Notes: generated by a model from the sequence alone, not told the origin. Numbered from the stretch's first letter, positions 57,001 through 63,164 are shown. The stretch is 64,000 bases of DNA from Arenicola marina (GCA_964019135.1 OZ025248.1:10113574-10177573), one strand, 5' to 3'. Program-made: numbers and translations.

Positions 57001-57074
57001 CACGTGTACTGACGCGGTGAATGGCTACTCATGTGCTTGTGTTGCTGGTTACGTAGACAACGAGTGCCAGACAG
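1..57074 (+). CDS. Exon array of a giant multi-EGF protein (149 complete calcium-binding EGF modules, partial at both ends)
   Basis: The spliced product would be a secreted or membrane-anchored extracellular rod of tandem calcium-binding EGF modules, 149 x 38 = 5662 residues in this window. Complete exons start at 285+383k (k=0-50), 19817+383k (0-28), 30923+383k (0-7), 33981+383k (0-16), 40491+383k (0-11) and 45088+383k (0-31); each is 114 bp. Each module has residues DFDEC (calcium site), CASNPC (O-glucose consensus CxSxPC), CQNGGTC (O-fucose consensus), [10 protein letters not shown] (beta-hydroxylation consensus) and cysteines at 5, 10, 16, 25, 27 and 36. Asp1 is split by the phase-1 intron. 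Eleven exons carry Thr for Ala19 (starts 1817, 4881, 7562, 22115, 33221, 41640, 43555, 47003, 49301, 51216, 53131). No signal peptide, membrane exon or other domain is visible, so the family (fibropellin-like, Notch-like or other) is open. A non-expressed satellite derived from such a gene is the alternative. Confidence 0.85.
285..398 (+). CDS. First complete EGF exon, reference module for the array
   Basis: This 114-bp exon is preceded by a TTTTCAG acceptor ending at 284 and followed by GTGAGT at 399. Both introns are phase 1, so the exon can be added, skipped or repeated without changing frame. It encodes 38 residues, counting the Asp shared with the previous exon. The six cysteines have EGF spacing (gaps of 4, 5, 8, 1 and 8 residues), which predicts disulfides 1-3, 2-4 and 5-6. 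The Asp-x-Asp-Glu-Cys start and the Asp/Tyr pair between cysteines 3 and 4 are the standard calcium-binding signature. The two-residue linker (Gln-Thr) before the next Asp is short, as in rigid fibrillin-type tandem modules. The O-GlcNAc consensus between cysteines 5 and 6 is not met, since Val-Asp replaces Ser/Thr-Gly. Confidence 0.9.
399..667 (+). other. Reference intron of the array (269 bp, phase 1)
   Basis: The intron runs from GTGAGT to TTTTCAG. Two branch-point candidates fit the yUnAy pattern: CTAAT about 36 bases and TTAAT about 23 bases before the acceptor. The polypyrimidine tract is weak (a TTGTGTTTT-type stretch). Read on from the exon, the frame hits a stop after about 11 residues (…GluLeuGluTyrGlyGlyLys, then TAA), so retention of any one intron would truncate the protein. 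Mid-intron, CTCTCCCCAG followed by ATG looks like a second acceptor. No RNA gene or inserted element is seen in this or other introns. Confidence 0.8.
5264..5377 (+). CDS. EGF exon with changed last base (AG to AA at the donor)
   Basis: This is a standard module except that the final exon base is A, giving ACAA before GTGAGT instead of ACAG. The base is also the first of the split codon at the head of the next module, so the next module would start Asn-Phe-Asp-Glu-Cys rather than Asp. Asn is tolerated at this calcium position in other cbEGF domains. Loss of the terminal G normally weakens a donor. The exon also has ACC for Thr17, a synonymous change. Confidence 0.8.
5746..10519 (+). repeat. 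Higher-order repeat A, copy 2
   Basis: This is the second copy of the block that begins at or before base 1. Parts of it were used again later: units around 5155-7700 recur at 19708-22254 (offset 14,553) and 30814-33360, and units around 7836-11914 recur at 33872-37950 (offset 26,036). Confidence 0.85.
11666..16500 (+). repeat. Nested 8-unit repeat inside the 29-unit block (offset 3,064 bp)
   Basis: Units from about 11666 to 13440 resemble units from about 14730 to 16500 in order. Both contain TGTGTTCAG acceptors, the CCCGAG variant (near 12354 and 15418) and the GATGGAGTAG variant (near 12771 and 15835). The copies differ in detail, so this exchange is older than the 11,106-bp duplication that carries it twice. 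Confidence 0.75.
19817..19930 (+). CDS. EGF exon with changed last base, second copy
   Basis: It carries the same terminal A and the same ACC Thr17 codon as the exon at 5264. It sits in the same local order of units, so it is a block-copied version and not an independent mutation. Confidence 0.8.
22382..33487 (+). repeat. 29-unit, 11,106-bp duplication, copy 2
   Basis: This is the direct tandem neighbour of the block at 11276. Matching continues 41 bases past the nominal end, to 33528, where G faces C at 22423. Translations of all three frames on both strands over the two copies show no difference that I could find. Confidence 0.9.
30923..31036 (+). CDS. EGF exon with changed last base, third copy
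   Basis: It is identical in its diagnostic changes to the exon at 19817, from which it is displaced by 11,106 bp. It belongs to the second copy of the large 29-unit duplication. Confidence 0.8.
33872..37950 (+). repeat. Re-used block of about 11 units from 7836-11914
   Basis: Unit order and markers (GAAGCGACC at 34675, TTTACTC near 35724, the final units with TGTGTTCAG) match 7836-11914 at an offset of 26,036 bp. That equals 68 units minus the 8 bases lost between them. Some bases differ, including Arg11 at 35542, so this copy is older than the 11,106-bp duplication. Confidence 0.75.
35513..35626 (+). CDS. EGF exon variant Gln11 to Arg
   Basis: Codon 35542-35544 is CGA, so the O-fucose loop reads Cys-Arg-Asn-Gly-Gly-Thr-Cys. 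The fucosylated Thr and its consensus remain. The matching exon 26,036 bp to the left (start 9477) has Gln, so the change arose after that block was copied. Confidence 0.8.
37319..39616 (+). repeat. Three-unit tandem duplication (2 x 1,149 bp)
   Basis: Units starting at 37319, 37702 and 38085 recur at 38468, 38851 and 39234. Each triplet carries the CCCCAGATACACC variant, the GGCATATAAG intron variant, the GATGAAATAG variant and the GAGTCGATC/GAATGATCC pair. Only a few bases, such as the Lys35 codon at 39444, separate the copies. Confidence 0.8.
39343..39456 (+). CDS. EGF exon variant Glu35 to Lys
   Basis: Codon 39444-39446 is AAG, placing Lys just before cysteine 6. The sister exon 1149 bp to the left (start 38194) has Glu, so this is a young private change and a charge reversal. 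Confidence 0.8.
40109..40222 (+). CDS. EGF exon variant Thr15 to Ala (lost O-fucose acceptor)
   Basis: Codon 40150-40152 is GCG, so the loop between cysteines 2 and 3 reads Gln-Asn-Gly-Gly-Ala. This is the only complete module in the array that I see without the Ser/Thr needed for POFUT1-type O-fucosylation. The following intron lacks one base (near 40287), so both changes mark this unit. Confidence 0.8.
40491..40604 (+). CDS. EGF exon variant Ala19 to Gly
   Basis: Codon 40544-40546 is GGG. Gly at this place (ThrAspGlyValAsnGly) is common in fibropellin and Notch EGF modules of other animals, so the change is probably mild. Confidence 0.8.
42680..53404 (+). repeat. Three-unit block present three times (starts near 42680, 46128, 52256)
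   Basis: The same trio of units (GTCTATCG intron variant, GGCATATAAG intron variant, GAGTCGATC with GACGTCCAG) appears near 42680-43828, 46128-47276 and 52256-53404, at offsets of 3,448 and 6,128 bp. Units with the GATTTGTGAATTG variant follow the second and third trio and also occur near 45362 and 45745. A further pair, 48426-49191 and 53788-54553, is offset by 5,362 bp. Confidence 0.75.
46237..46350 (+). CDS. EGF exon variant Asp3 to His (calcium site altered)
   Basis: Codon 46242-46244 is CAC, giving Asp-Phe-His-Glu-Cys at the module start. The third residue of the calcium motif is normally Asp or Asn, so this module probably binds calcium poorly. The related exons in the same block at 42789 and 52365 keep Asp. 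Confidence 0.8.
55429..55542 (+). CDS. EGF exon variant Ala19 to Ser
   Basis: Codon 55482-55484 is TCG. The change sits in the loop between cysteines 3 and 4, next to the hydroxylated Asp, and does not touch a key residue. Confidence 0.8.
56961..57074 (+). CDS. Last complete EGF exon before the assembly gap
   Basis: This is a standard module with a normal acceptor before 56961 and a GTGAGT donor at 57075. The intron after it runs 164 bases and is then lost in the run of N at 57239. The array therefore probably continues beyond the gap and is not shown to end here. Confidence 0.85.
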
Positions 57075-57238
57075 GTGAGTTGGAGTTTGGTGGCAAATAA
57101 GACCTTTTCCGGCGTAGCGTGTAACCTTAGACAGCAATAACGATGGAATACCTCTCCCCAGGTGCACCATTTGCTCATCGTATATTGTTGATGAAGTAGA
57201 AAGCAAAGTTATGAATTGTAAATGTTCAGCTTGAGTGC

Positions 57239-57438
57239 NNNNNNNNNNNNNNNNNNNNNNNNNNNNNNNNNNNNNNNNNNNNNNNNNNNNNNNNNNNNNN
57301 NNNNNNNNNNNNNNNNNNNNNNNNNNNNNNNNNNNNNNNNNNNNNNNNNNNNNNNNNNNNNNNNNNNNNNNNNNNNNNNNNNNNNNNNNNNNNNNNNNNN
57401 NNNNNNNNNNNNNNNNNNNNNNNNNNNNNNNNNNNNNN
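57239..57438. other. Assembly gap of 200 N
   Basis: Exactly 200 undetermined bases separate the EGF array from unrelated sequence. A round number suggests a placeholder, not a measured length. Repeats stand on both sides, which explains why the assembler stopped. Confidence 0.97.
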
Positions 57439-57520
57439 AGACCTAACATCTTACCCCTGCCCTGGGAAGTAGCCCCAGACCTAACATCTTACCCCTGCCC
57501 TGGGAAGTAGCCCCAGACCT
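57439..57520 (+). repeat. 38-bp tandem repeat cut by the gap
   Basis: Two full units (57439-57476 and 57477-57514) and six bases of a third are visible. The unit begins AGACCTAACATC and ends GTAGCCCC. The copies are identical, so a longer satellite may lie in the gap. Confidence 0.9.
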
Positions 57521-57965
57521 TAAAGTATGATGTCGAGTAAATCAATGCTATTTACACATCAGGACGTTTTGCGGTATAAAACACGACAGAATGACGCAGT
57601 ATATACACATGGAGTGAGCTTGTCTTGGAGGAGAATAATGTGTATGTTCGATCGAATACGGGACCGTTGTGCGGTAGCCAATGGGAAGCCGGGGCGCGTC
57701 TGACGTCATAGATTAAGGAACTGATGTACTCGAATTATTTCATAGCGTTCTCGGGAGTTGCGCAGATAATGTCCTAAATGATATGACGCGTCCACAAGTG
57801 GAAAAAAAATCGATAGCCCGTTAATTTTAAAACCCTAAGTATAGGCACCAATGTCAAACTGGTTTTCTTTCTCCCTTCACTTCCTTTTCGAGGCCGACGT
57901 ACACATATCGGCCCCAGTATTGATACAGCACGGCGTCGATCCTCCCACCCCACCCTTTCACACCG
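57521..57965. other. Unique sequence right of the gap, no gene seen
   Basis: This is mixed-composition, non-repetitive DNA with no exon-like EGF sequence and no long open frame. It holds a TATAAAA at 57575-57581 and the CCAAT/CRE pair listed separately. I see no terminal exon of the EGF gene here. Confidence 0.5.
57678..57708 (+). promoter_or_regulatory. CCAAT box plus palindromic CRE, possible promoter element
   Basis: AGCCAATGGG (CCAAT at 57678-57682) fits the NF-Y site well. A perfect CRE palindrome, TGACGTCA, lies at 57701-57708, with a GC-rich stretch between. This grouping is common just upstream of animal start sites. The TATA-like sequence at 57575 lies on the wrong side for a + strand promoter, and no following gene is identified. 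Confidence 0.4.
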
Positions 57966-58620
57966 CCCCCCCCCCCAAACACCGGGAACTCCCAAGGAAC
58001 CAATCCTCAAAGTCGTTACAAGGTCAAATCAGGGTCAACAAGAAGAACTGGCGTCTGGTGGAGCGTGAGAAAACGGTGGCCCGTCACTAAGTGGTACGTT
58101 GTGGGCTGTCCGTCTATCTATTCAGCCCGGCATGCGATCGGCCTGGCCGTCGATTCAGCCCGGGATGGATAGGAGGTTACAATTGTATTTACATCCATCC
58201 CCTTGTCTCTGAGTGGGGTTGGGTTTGGCGGTGGCCAGAGCCGTGTCAACACGAACCCCTCCCTCCTCGTCCGTCCCCTTTCTCCCTAGGTCCCCCTCTC
58301 CCCCTCTCTCGCTACCCCCCCCCCCCCGCCGTCACCGTGTCAACCACCCCCCGACTCCAGTAGCAGCCCGTGATTGCATTCAGGTCGTAATGGGATGGGA
58401 GTCAGACCGCTGGCTCACGCGCCCCTTGCCTCCCACCCGCGCACCCCTTGCCTCCCACCCGCGCACCCCTCGCCCCCCGCGTGCCCCTCGCCCTGGTTGT
58501 CTGGACACAATCCTCCCCGACCCCACCCCTAGCACCCCCTCATCCTCCCCCAGCTCCTTCTCCCACCGTCACCCCACCCTTATACAGGGACATTGTCTTT
58601 ACACAACGTGGGTCTCCTCC
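57966..58620 (+). repeat. C-rich low-complexity stretch
   Basis: Pure C runs occur at 57966-57976 (11) and 58315-58327 (13), among many CCCC and CCTCCC blocks. G-runs are nearly absent on this strand here. Open frames through it are proline-rich by composition and show no domain. Confidence 0.75.
58422..58475 (+). repeat. 22-bp tandem repeat, about 2.5 copies
   Basis: CCCCTTGCCTCCC with a CGCGCA tail starts at 58422 and again at 58444, and a degenerate part starts at 58466. Confidence 0.7.
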
Positions 58621-58645
58621 ACCCTTGTTATGGTATGTGTACCTT

Positions 58646-60220
58646 GGGGGGGGGGGGGGGGGTGGAGTGAGGCGGGGCATGAGCGGAGGAGGGGTTTGTT
58701 CTATATCGGACACGGGTTGGGAGGGTGACTGGTATTAGGTGGTGGGGTGGGATTAGGGCTGGGGTACTGGGGTGGGGGATAGGTGGGAGGGGTGTGGTGT
58801 TCCATGGGCTGACATTTTGACGGGATTGCAGTGCGAGGTATGAGAGGTGGGTGATGGGTTGGGGGGGGGGGTCATGGAATAGGCGGTCGGTGAGGGAGGG
58901 GGGGGGGGTGGAGGTAGGTATCGTTGATGGCCTATTTGCGTCGGCAGAGAATATACAAGCCAGATTCTCCCCCCCCCCCCGCACCCCACCCCCCCCCCCC
59001 GCCAGCTCCCCGGGATTGGGTATATGGCGTTGGCCGGGGTGGCGTCGTGTGTGTGAACGTGGGGGGGGGGGGGAGGGGGGCGGGTGTGCCCGGGGTAACG
59101 TGAAGGCGGGCGGGGGTGGACTCCATCATATCGTGGCTCTCAGCTTAGCGTAAATCTCGTGGGGCCAGGGCCCGTGTCTTACTGCTTATACGGGCGTCAA
59201 ATGCTAGACGCGGATGAAGGAATAGATATTTCTCTTGTGGTCAAGGAGTCCAATGGATTTCTATTGTCCATACGAGCCGCTGGGCGCTGCCGCCTGCCGA
59301 CTGGGTAGGGGGGGGGGGGCGGGGTAGGTCTTAGCGGCGCTGTTTTTATGTAGAGGTGGTGCGTCGGCGGCCAGGGTCGGGGGGGGGGGCACACAGTGGG
59401 GCGGGTAGCTCGGTAGGCCTTGAGTAGGTCTCTCTGAGGGGCTTAGTATGGGATTGTCCCTACCCGGCGCCGTCCGCGACGGAACAAGGAACCCGGCGCG
59501 CAAGGCCTGGGGGGAGGTGGGAGGGGGGGCTACAGGGATGGAGGGGAGGGTAGTATAGGGTATATATGGGTGCGGCTGTGGAAGCGGTTGCAGCCCTTAA
59601 CTAGGGCGGGACCGACCTTGGCAAGGACGTAGGGTAGGATGGGTGTGGGTGTTGGGGGTAGGGGGGGGGGTCTATTTCTCTGGGAGTGTTCCACCCGGAC
59701 GCTGGTTTTCGGAGAGACGTACGGCGCGGATGTGACGTCACAGGAGTGACGTAGTGCGTGACGTAGACAGCTCGGCGTCGGTCGGCTACTGAGTGTGGCG
59801 TACGGCTTAAATCCATAGTGACAGATGTGTAGTCATGGCTAGCAATCATTGCAACGCCGGCTTGGTTGGGGGGGGGGGAGAGAGGGGCAACGGAACGGGG
59901 TGACTGCTGGCTCAAGGTGGTCAGCCTTGGGGCTGAGGGTGGAGGGGTGGGGAGCGCTAAGGTGGGGATGAGACCCGGAGAATGGGGTCGTGATGCGAGA
60001 TGGGAAGATTAACTCCGTGGCGGACCCCGCCATCTCTGGATGAGATACCTCCCCGAGACCTGCTGTCACACTGCCTGGTTGGCGCTGGCCAGGCCGCGCA
60101 TGCCGACTCACGTCCTAAATGCTTAGTATGGCGGCAAATAGCTTTGGTCTGAATCTCGAGTCATGTTTACTAATGGCAATAGGGAGGGCAGGGGGGGCGG
60201 GGGGGGGGGGGAGAAGGGGA
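58646..60220 (+). repeat. G-run-rich low-complexity stretch
   Basis: G runs of 10 or more occur at 58646-58662 (17), 58861-58871, 58898-58908, 59061-59073, 59308-59319, 59379-59389, 59661-59670, 59868-59878 and near 60199-60211. Two 12-base C runs (58969-58980, 58989-59000) break the pattern. No coding gene is evident; the glycine- or proline-rich open frames follow base composition. Closely spaced G-runs could form G-quadruplexes. Confidence 0.75.
59733..59766 (+). promoter_or_regulatory. Cluster of three CRE-like sites
   Basis: A full TGACGTCA at 59733-59740 is followed by TGACGTAG at 59747-59754 and again at 59759-59766. Three CRE/ATF-type sites within 34 bases, in otherwise G-rich DNA, suggest an enhancer or promoter element. 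No gene next to it is recognised. Confidence 0.35.
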
Positions 60221-60727
60221 GAGGGATGAAAGGCGAATTGGATGCCGACTGACAGACTGGGTCACTTCTTAACATGGACCACTTCCCACTTGTTGTATCT
60301 GTGTCCCCGGGCTTGTCCTTGAAACCATATGAAATACTCGCAAGGCGGGAACAAAGTTGAAAACACCGCATTAATGAAGTCTCGTAATTGCGCCATTTCG
60401 CCCTATCGCTTCATAATGACTTGTCCTTTACTTAACGCCTAGATTATCCCTCCGGATATGCGGCCAGCCAATGAAAATACACACGGCGAGTAAATGCCGA
60501 ATTAACCAATGGCAACATTCTTTTCATTTGTTGGTTGTGTGATACCGAGATCGGTAATGCTTTTGGTGTGTTATGCCACATTTGTGGACACGTGTCAGGG
60601 CGCGGACCTGTTGATCCTCAAGTCACCCTGTATTCCGACTGCGCCATGGGCTCAGGGGTGAAGACACATCGACGGCTTTTTGGCAACACACGACTACAAA
60701 AACTACCTTGCACTCCTCATCGGAACG
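60221..60727. other. Unassigned spacer with two CCAAT boxes
   Basis: This is ordinary-composition DNA with no recognisable gene. CCAAT boxes lie at 60468-60472 (in CCAGCCAATGAAA) and 60506-60510 (in ACCAATGGCAAC), 38 bp apart. The open frame after them (from 60535) runs into the minisatellite of the next element and has no known domain. Confidence 0.4.
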
Positions 60728-60751
60728 CTACTGTGGCCCATAGGTACAAAG

Positions 60752-61273
60752 TAGCTGCGCTCTGCAAATCAGAGCTGCTCTCTGCAAAACAGAGCTGCTC
60801 TCTGTAAATCAGAGCTGCGCTCTGCAAACCAGAGATGCTCCCTGCAAATCAGAGCTGCGCGCTAAAGCGGCGCAGCGAGGAGTTCTCTATAGACCATATA
60901 AATAATTTTTGAGCTGTGCCCTTCAAATCAGAGCTGCGCAATGCAATCAGAGCTGCGCCCTGCATTTCAGAGCTGCGCCCCGCAATCAGAGCTGCGCCCT
61001 GCATTTCAGAGCTGCGCTTTGCAGTCAGAGCTGCGCCCTGCAATCAGAGCTGCGCCCTGCAAATCAGAGCTGCGCCCTGCCAATCAGAGCTGCCCCCTGC
61101 AATCAGAGCTGCGCCCTGCATTTCAGAGCTGCGCTTTGCAGTCAGAGCTGCGACCTGGATATCAGAGCTGCGCCCTGCAAATCAGAGCTGCGCGCAGCAA
61201 ATCAGACCTGTGCCCTGCAATTTGGAGCTGCAGCCTGCATTTTGGAGCTGCGCCCTGCATTTTGGAACTGCGC
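60752..61273 (+). repeat. Left minisatellite of the fold-back element, about 23 copies
   Basis: The unit is 19-20 bp, of the form GCAAATCAGAGCTGCGCCCT, and some copies read GCATTTCAGAGCTGCG. The last three copies drift to TTTGGAGCTGC. A unique stretch at about 60861-60910, containing TATAAATA at 60897, interrupts the array. Open frames such as the one from 60909 are translations of the repeat and not genes. Confidence 0.9.
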
Positions 61274-62710
61274 TGGAACTGGAACTGAAATAAGTCGGTC
61301 GGTACGCAAGTGGTTTGCCAAGCAACAGGGCCCGTGTTTACAAACATTCCTTATAAGGAAAACAATATATTTGCTTAAGTAAAAAGAAATTACTCCGTAA
61401 GAAATTTACCAGAGAACCGTTTCACAAACATTCACAAGTAAATTAAGTCCTACACAAGTAAATTCTCAAGCAAATTCCTTATGCGAGATCGCGAGTTTTG
61501 CAAATGTGCGTTGCCTAATAAGCTTAATGGCGAAATAGTCATAGAATTGTTAACATTTAGCAAATATTTCCCTACGCAAAGCCAGGCAAAGGCTATAAGT
61601 TAGGATCTTTATCTTGGAGATGAACAAACAAACAGCTTTGCAGGAAATGATTGGGTTCATTCCTAAAGCCGATTCAAATAAGGATTTATATAGATTTATG
61701 TAATCCGGGGCCTGTTTCCTACAACTGTTTAGATCTATAAAAAAAACTGTAATTGTAAAGATATAAGCCCCCATTGCCCCAGTCATGACATAGATTGTAT
61801 GCATTTTTACAAAGTTTAACGTAACACAAGGCTAGACTACACTTGCATTTGCCGATTTAATCCATTTAATTATCTAATCCACCTCCGCAAGCTGGCAGGC
61901 GAAACAACGGGCAAGTCTATATACAGATATCTATAGTATGGATATGACGAACACACTGCGCTACACTGTGGCGCTGGGTCAGTCGGCATAACCATTAACA
62001 TTTTGTACGTGGCTATGACGTCAATTAAAGAAATAAACAATACAATGTTACAAAGATCATGAGTGCACCTCACGCGCATCACTTGGCTTTGTCATCAAGG
62101 GGTGGGGGATCCCTACCTATTCGATTGCTAGTAAATTTAGCGTGTCAATTCCACATAACAATCCATATCAAATGCTGAAGTTTCAGGGAAATCGAAGCGA
62201 CACATTTTTTTACAGTATCATTAAAATAAAGATGCGCATGTAATTGTAAGACTCGTCGAGACGATGTTTTTGTCGTCGTAATACCTTGAATTAGTCGCGC
62301 TTCATAGGCAACAACAGAATAACTGCCCGTTCGATTTGATAATATTTGGCATGTCACTTGTTTATGACCATTCCTATCAAATTTTCTGCGAAATCGAAGC
62401 GACAGTTTCTTCGTAGATCTCTAGTCGTTGAAATAATATTGCTATCTGGAATCACAGGATTGGAGAGTAGAAAAGAGAAACATGTTGGTAAATTTGTAAT
62501 ATTTCTGAAGTTCAATCTAAAATTAATATGGCCAACTCACAGTAAATGTTATTTGCTTACATTGTAATGCTGCAGGTATGAATTGCAAACAAACAGGGTC
62601 TACTGAGGGTAAGGGCTCCCCTTCCCCAATATAACACCCACCCAAGGCGATAACTCGCTAAAGCCAGGTCAGATATTAATTACGGAGTGACCCCCGCACG
62701 GGCGTGGCTC
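61274..62710. other. AT-rich core of the fold-back element, no gene seen
   Basis: No long open frame or known protein motif is present. A perfect CRE palindrome, TGACGTCA, occurs at 62016-62023. Two related segments contain GAAATCGAAGCGACA at 62188-62202 and 62390-62404, each preceded by similar TATCAAAT text, so the core holds an old direct duplication about 202 bp apart. Confidence 0.5.
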
Positions 62711-63140
62711 TGAAATGCAGAGCGCAGCTCAGATTTGCACAGCGCAGCTCTGATTTGCAGGGCGCAGCTCTTAATTTGCAGAGCGCAGCTCAAAATTGCA
62801 GGGCGCAGCTCTGATTGCAGGGCGCAACTTTGATTGCAGGGCGCAGCTCAGATTGCAGGGCGCAGCTCTGATTGCAGGGCGCAGCTCAGATTGCAGGACG
62901 CAGCTCTAATTGCAGGGCGCAGCTCTGATTGCAGGGCGCAGCTCCGATTTGCAGGGCGCAGCTCCGATTTGCAGGGCGCAGTTCTGATTTGCAGGGCGCA
63001 GCTCAGATTGCAGGGCGCAGCTCTGATTGCAGAGCGCAGCTCTGATTGCAGAGCGCAGCTCTGATTGCAGGGCGCAGCTCTGATTTGCAGGGCGCAGCTC
63101 CGATTTGCAGGGCGCAGTTCTGATTTGCAGGGCGCAGCTA
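62711..63140 (-). repeat. Right minisatellite of the fold-back element, about 22 copies
   Basis: On the + strand the unit reads GCAGGGCGCAGCTCTGATT, the reverse complement of the left array's unit. Copies vary at CTCTG, CTCAG and CTCCG. Short direct blocks are duplicated inside (the CTCCG-then-GTTCTG order near 62940-63000 recurs near 63088-63125). Confidence 0.9.
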
Positions 63141-63164
63141 CTTTGTACCTATGGGCCACAGTAG

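Larger units (their letters stand above)
1..57238 (+). repeat. 383-bp tandem repeat array, about 149.5 units (exon plus intron as the repeat unit)
   Basis: The whole stretch is a head-to-tail array with a strict 383-bp period. Five length changes are visible: a 1-bp loss near 19575 and its copy near 30681, a 6-bp loss near 33793, a 1-bp loss near 40287 and a 1-bp gain near 44849. All five lie in introns. Intron and exon sequence are about equally similar between units, so the repeat is kept uniform at the DNA level and not only by selection on protein. The array is cut by the window start on the left and by the assembly gap on the right, so its true size is unknown. Confidence 0.98.
60728..63164. 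mobile_element. Fold-back-like DNA element with minisatellite-bearing inverted ends
   Basis: The left end starts CTACTGTGGCCCATAGG and the right end is its exact inverse, ending CCATGGG-free as CCTATGGGCCACAGTAG. The perfect inverted match runs for about 33 bases, to TAGCTGCGC. Inside each end lies a long array of the same roughly 20-bp repeat, in opposite orientation (left 60752-61273, right 62711-63140), around an AT-rich core of about 1.4 kb. A 4-bp direct repeat, AACG, flanks the element (60724-60727 and 63165-63168) and may be a target-site duplication. No transposase is visible, so it would be non-autonomous. Fold-back elements and other TIR transposons with subterminal repeats are built this way; I cannot name the superfamily. 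Confidence 0.65.

Noticed and set aside
258-57003. Open frames of 67-150 codons on the - strand, recurring in every unit
   Set aside because: They overlap exon and intron antisense, shift frame from unit to unit and carry no recognisable domain. They are by-products of a stop-poor stretch in the repeat.
176-57100. 82-codon + strand frames covering each exon and the intron before it
   Set aside because: The intron part has clear splice sites and the frame is closed by a stop after the donor. Only the 114-bp part is coding.
1-57238. Regular spacing resembling a CRISPR array
   Set aside because: The unit is 383 bp, has no unique spacers and encodes a eukaryotic EGF module with splice sites.
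57222-57510. Open frames made of unknown residues across the gap
   Set aside because: They exist only because N is read as open sequence.
57575-57581. TATAAAA as a TATA box
   Set aside because: It lies upstream of the CCAAT/CRE pair in + orientation and has no gene at a suitable distance, so I did not call a core promoter.
58091-59915. Proline- or glycine-rich open frames in the homopolymer region
   Set aside because: Composition alone explains them. They overlap in several frames and show no domain or splice structure.
60535-61382. Open frames rich in Ser-Glu-Leu-Arg-Pro and similar
   Set aside because: They are translations of the 20-bp minisatellite and stay open in several frames at once.
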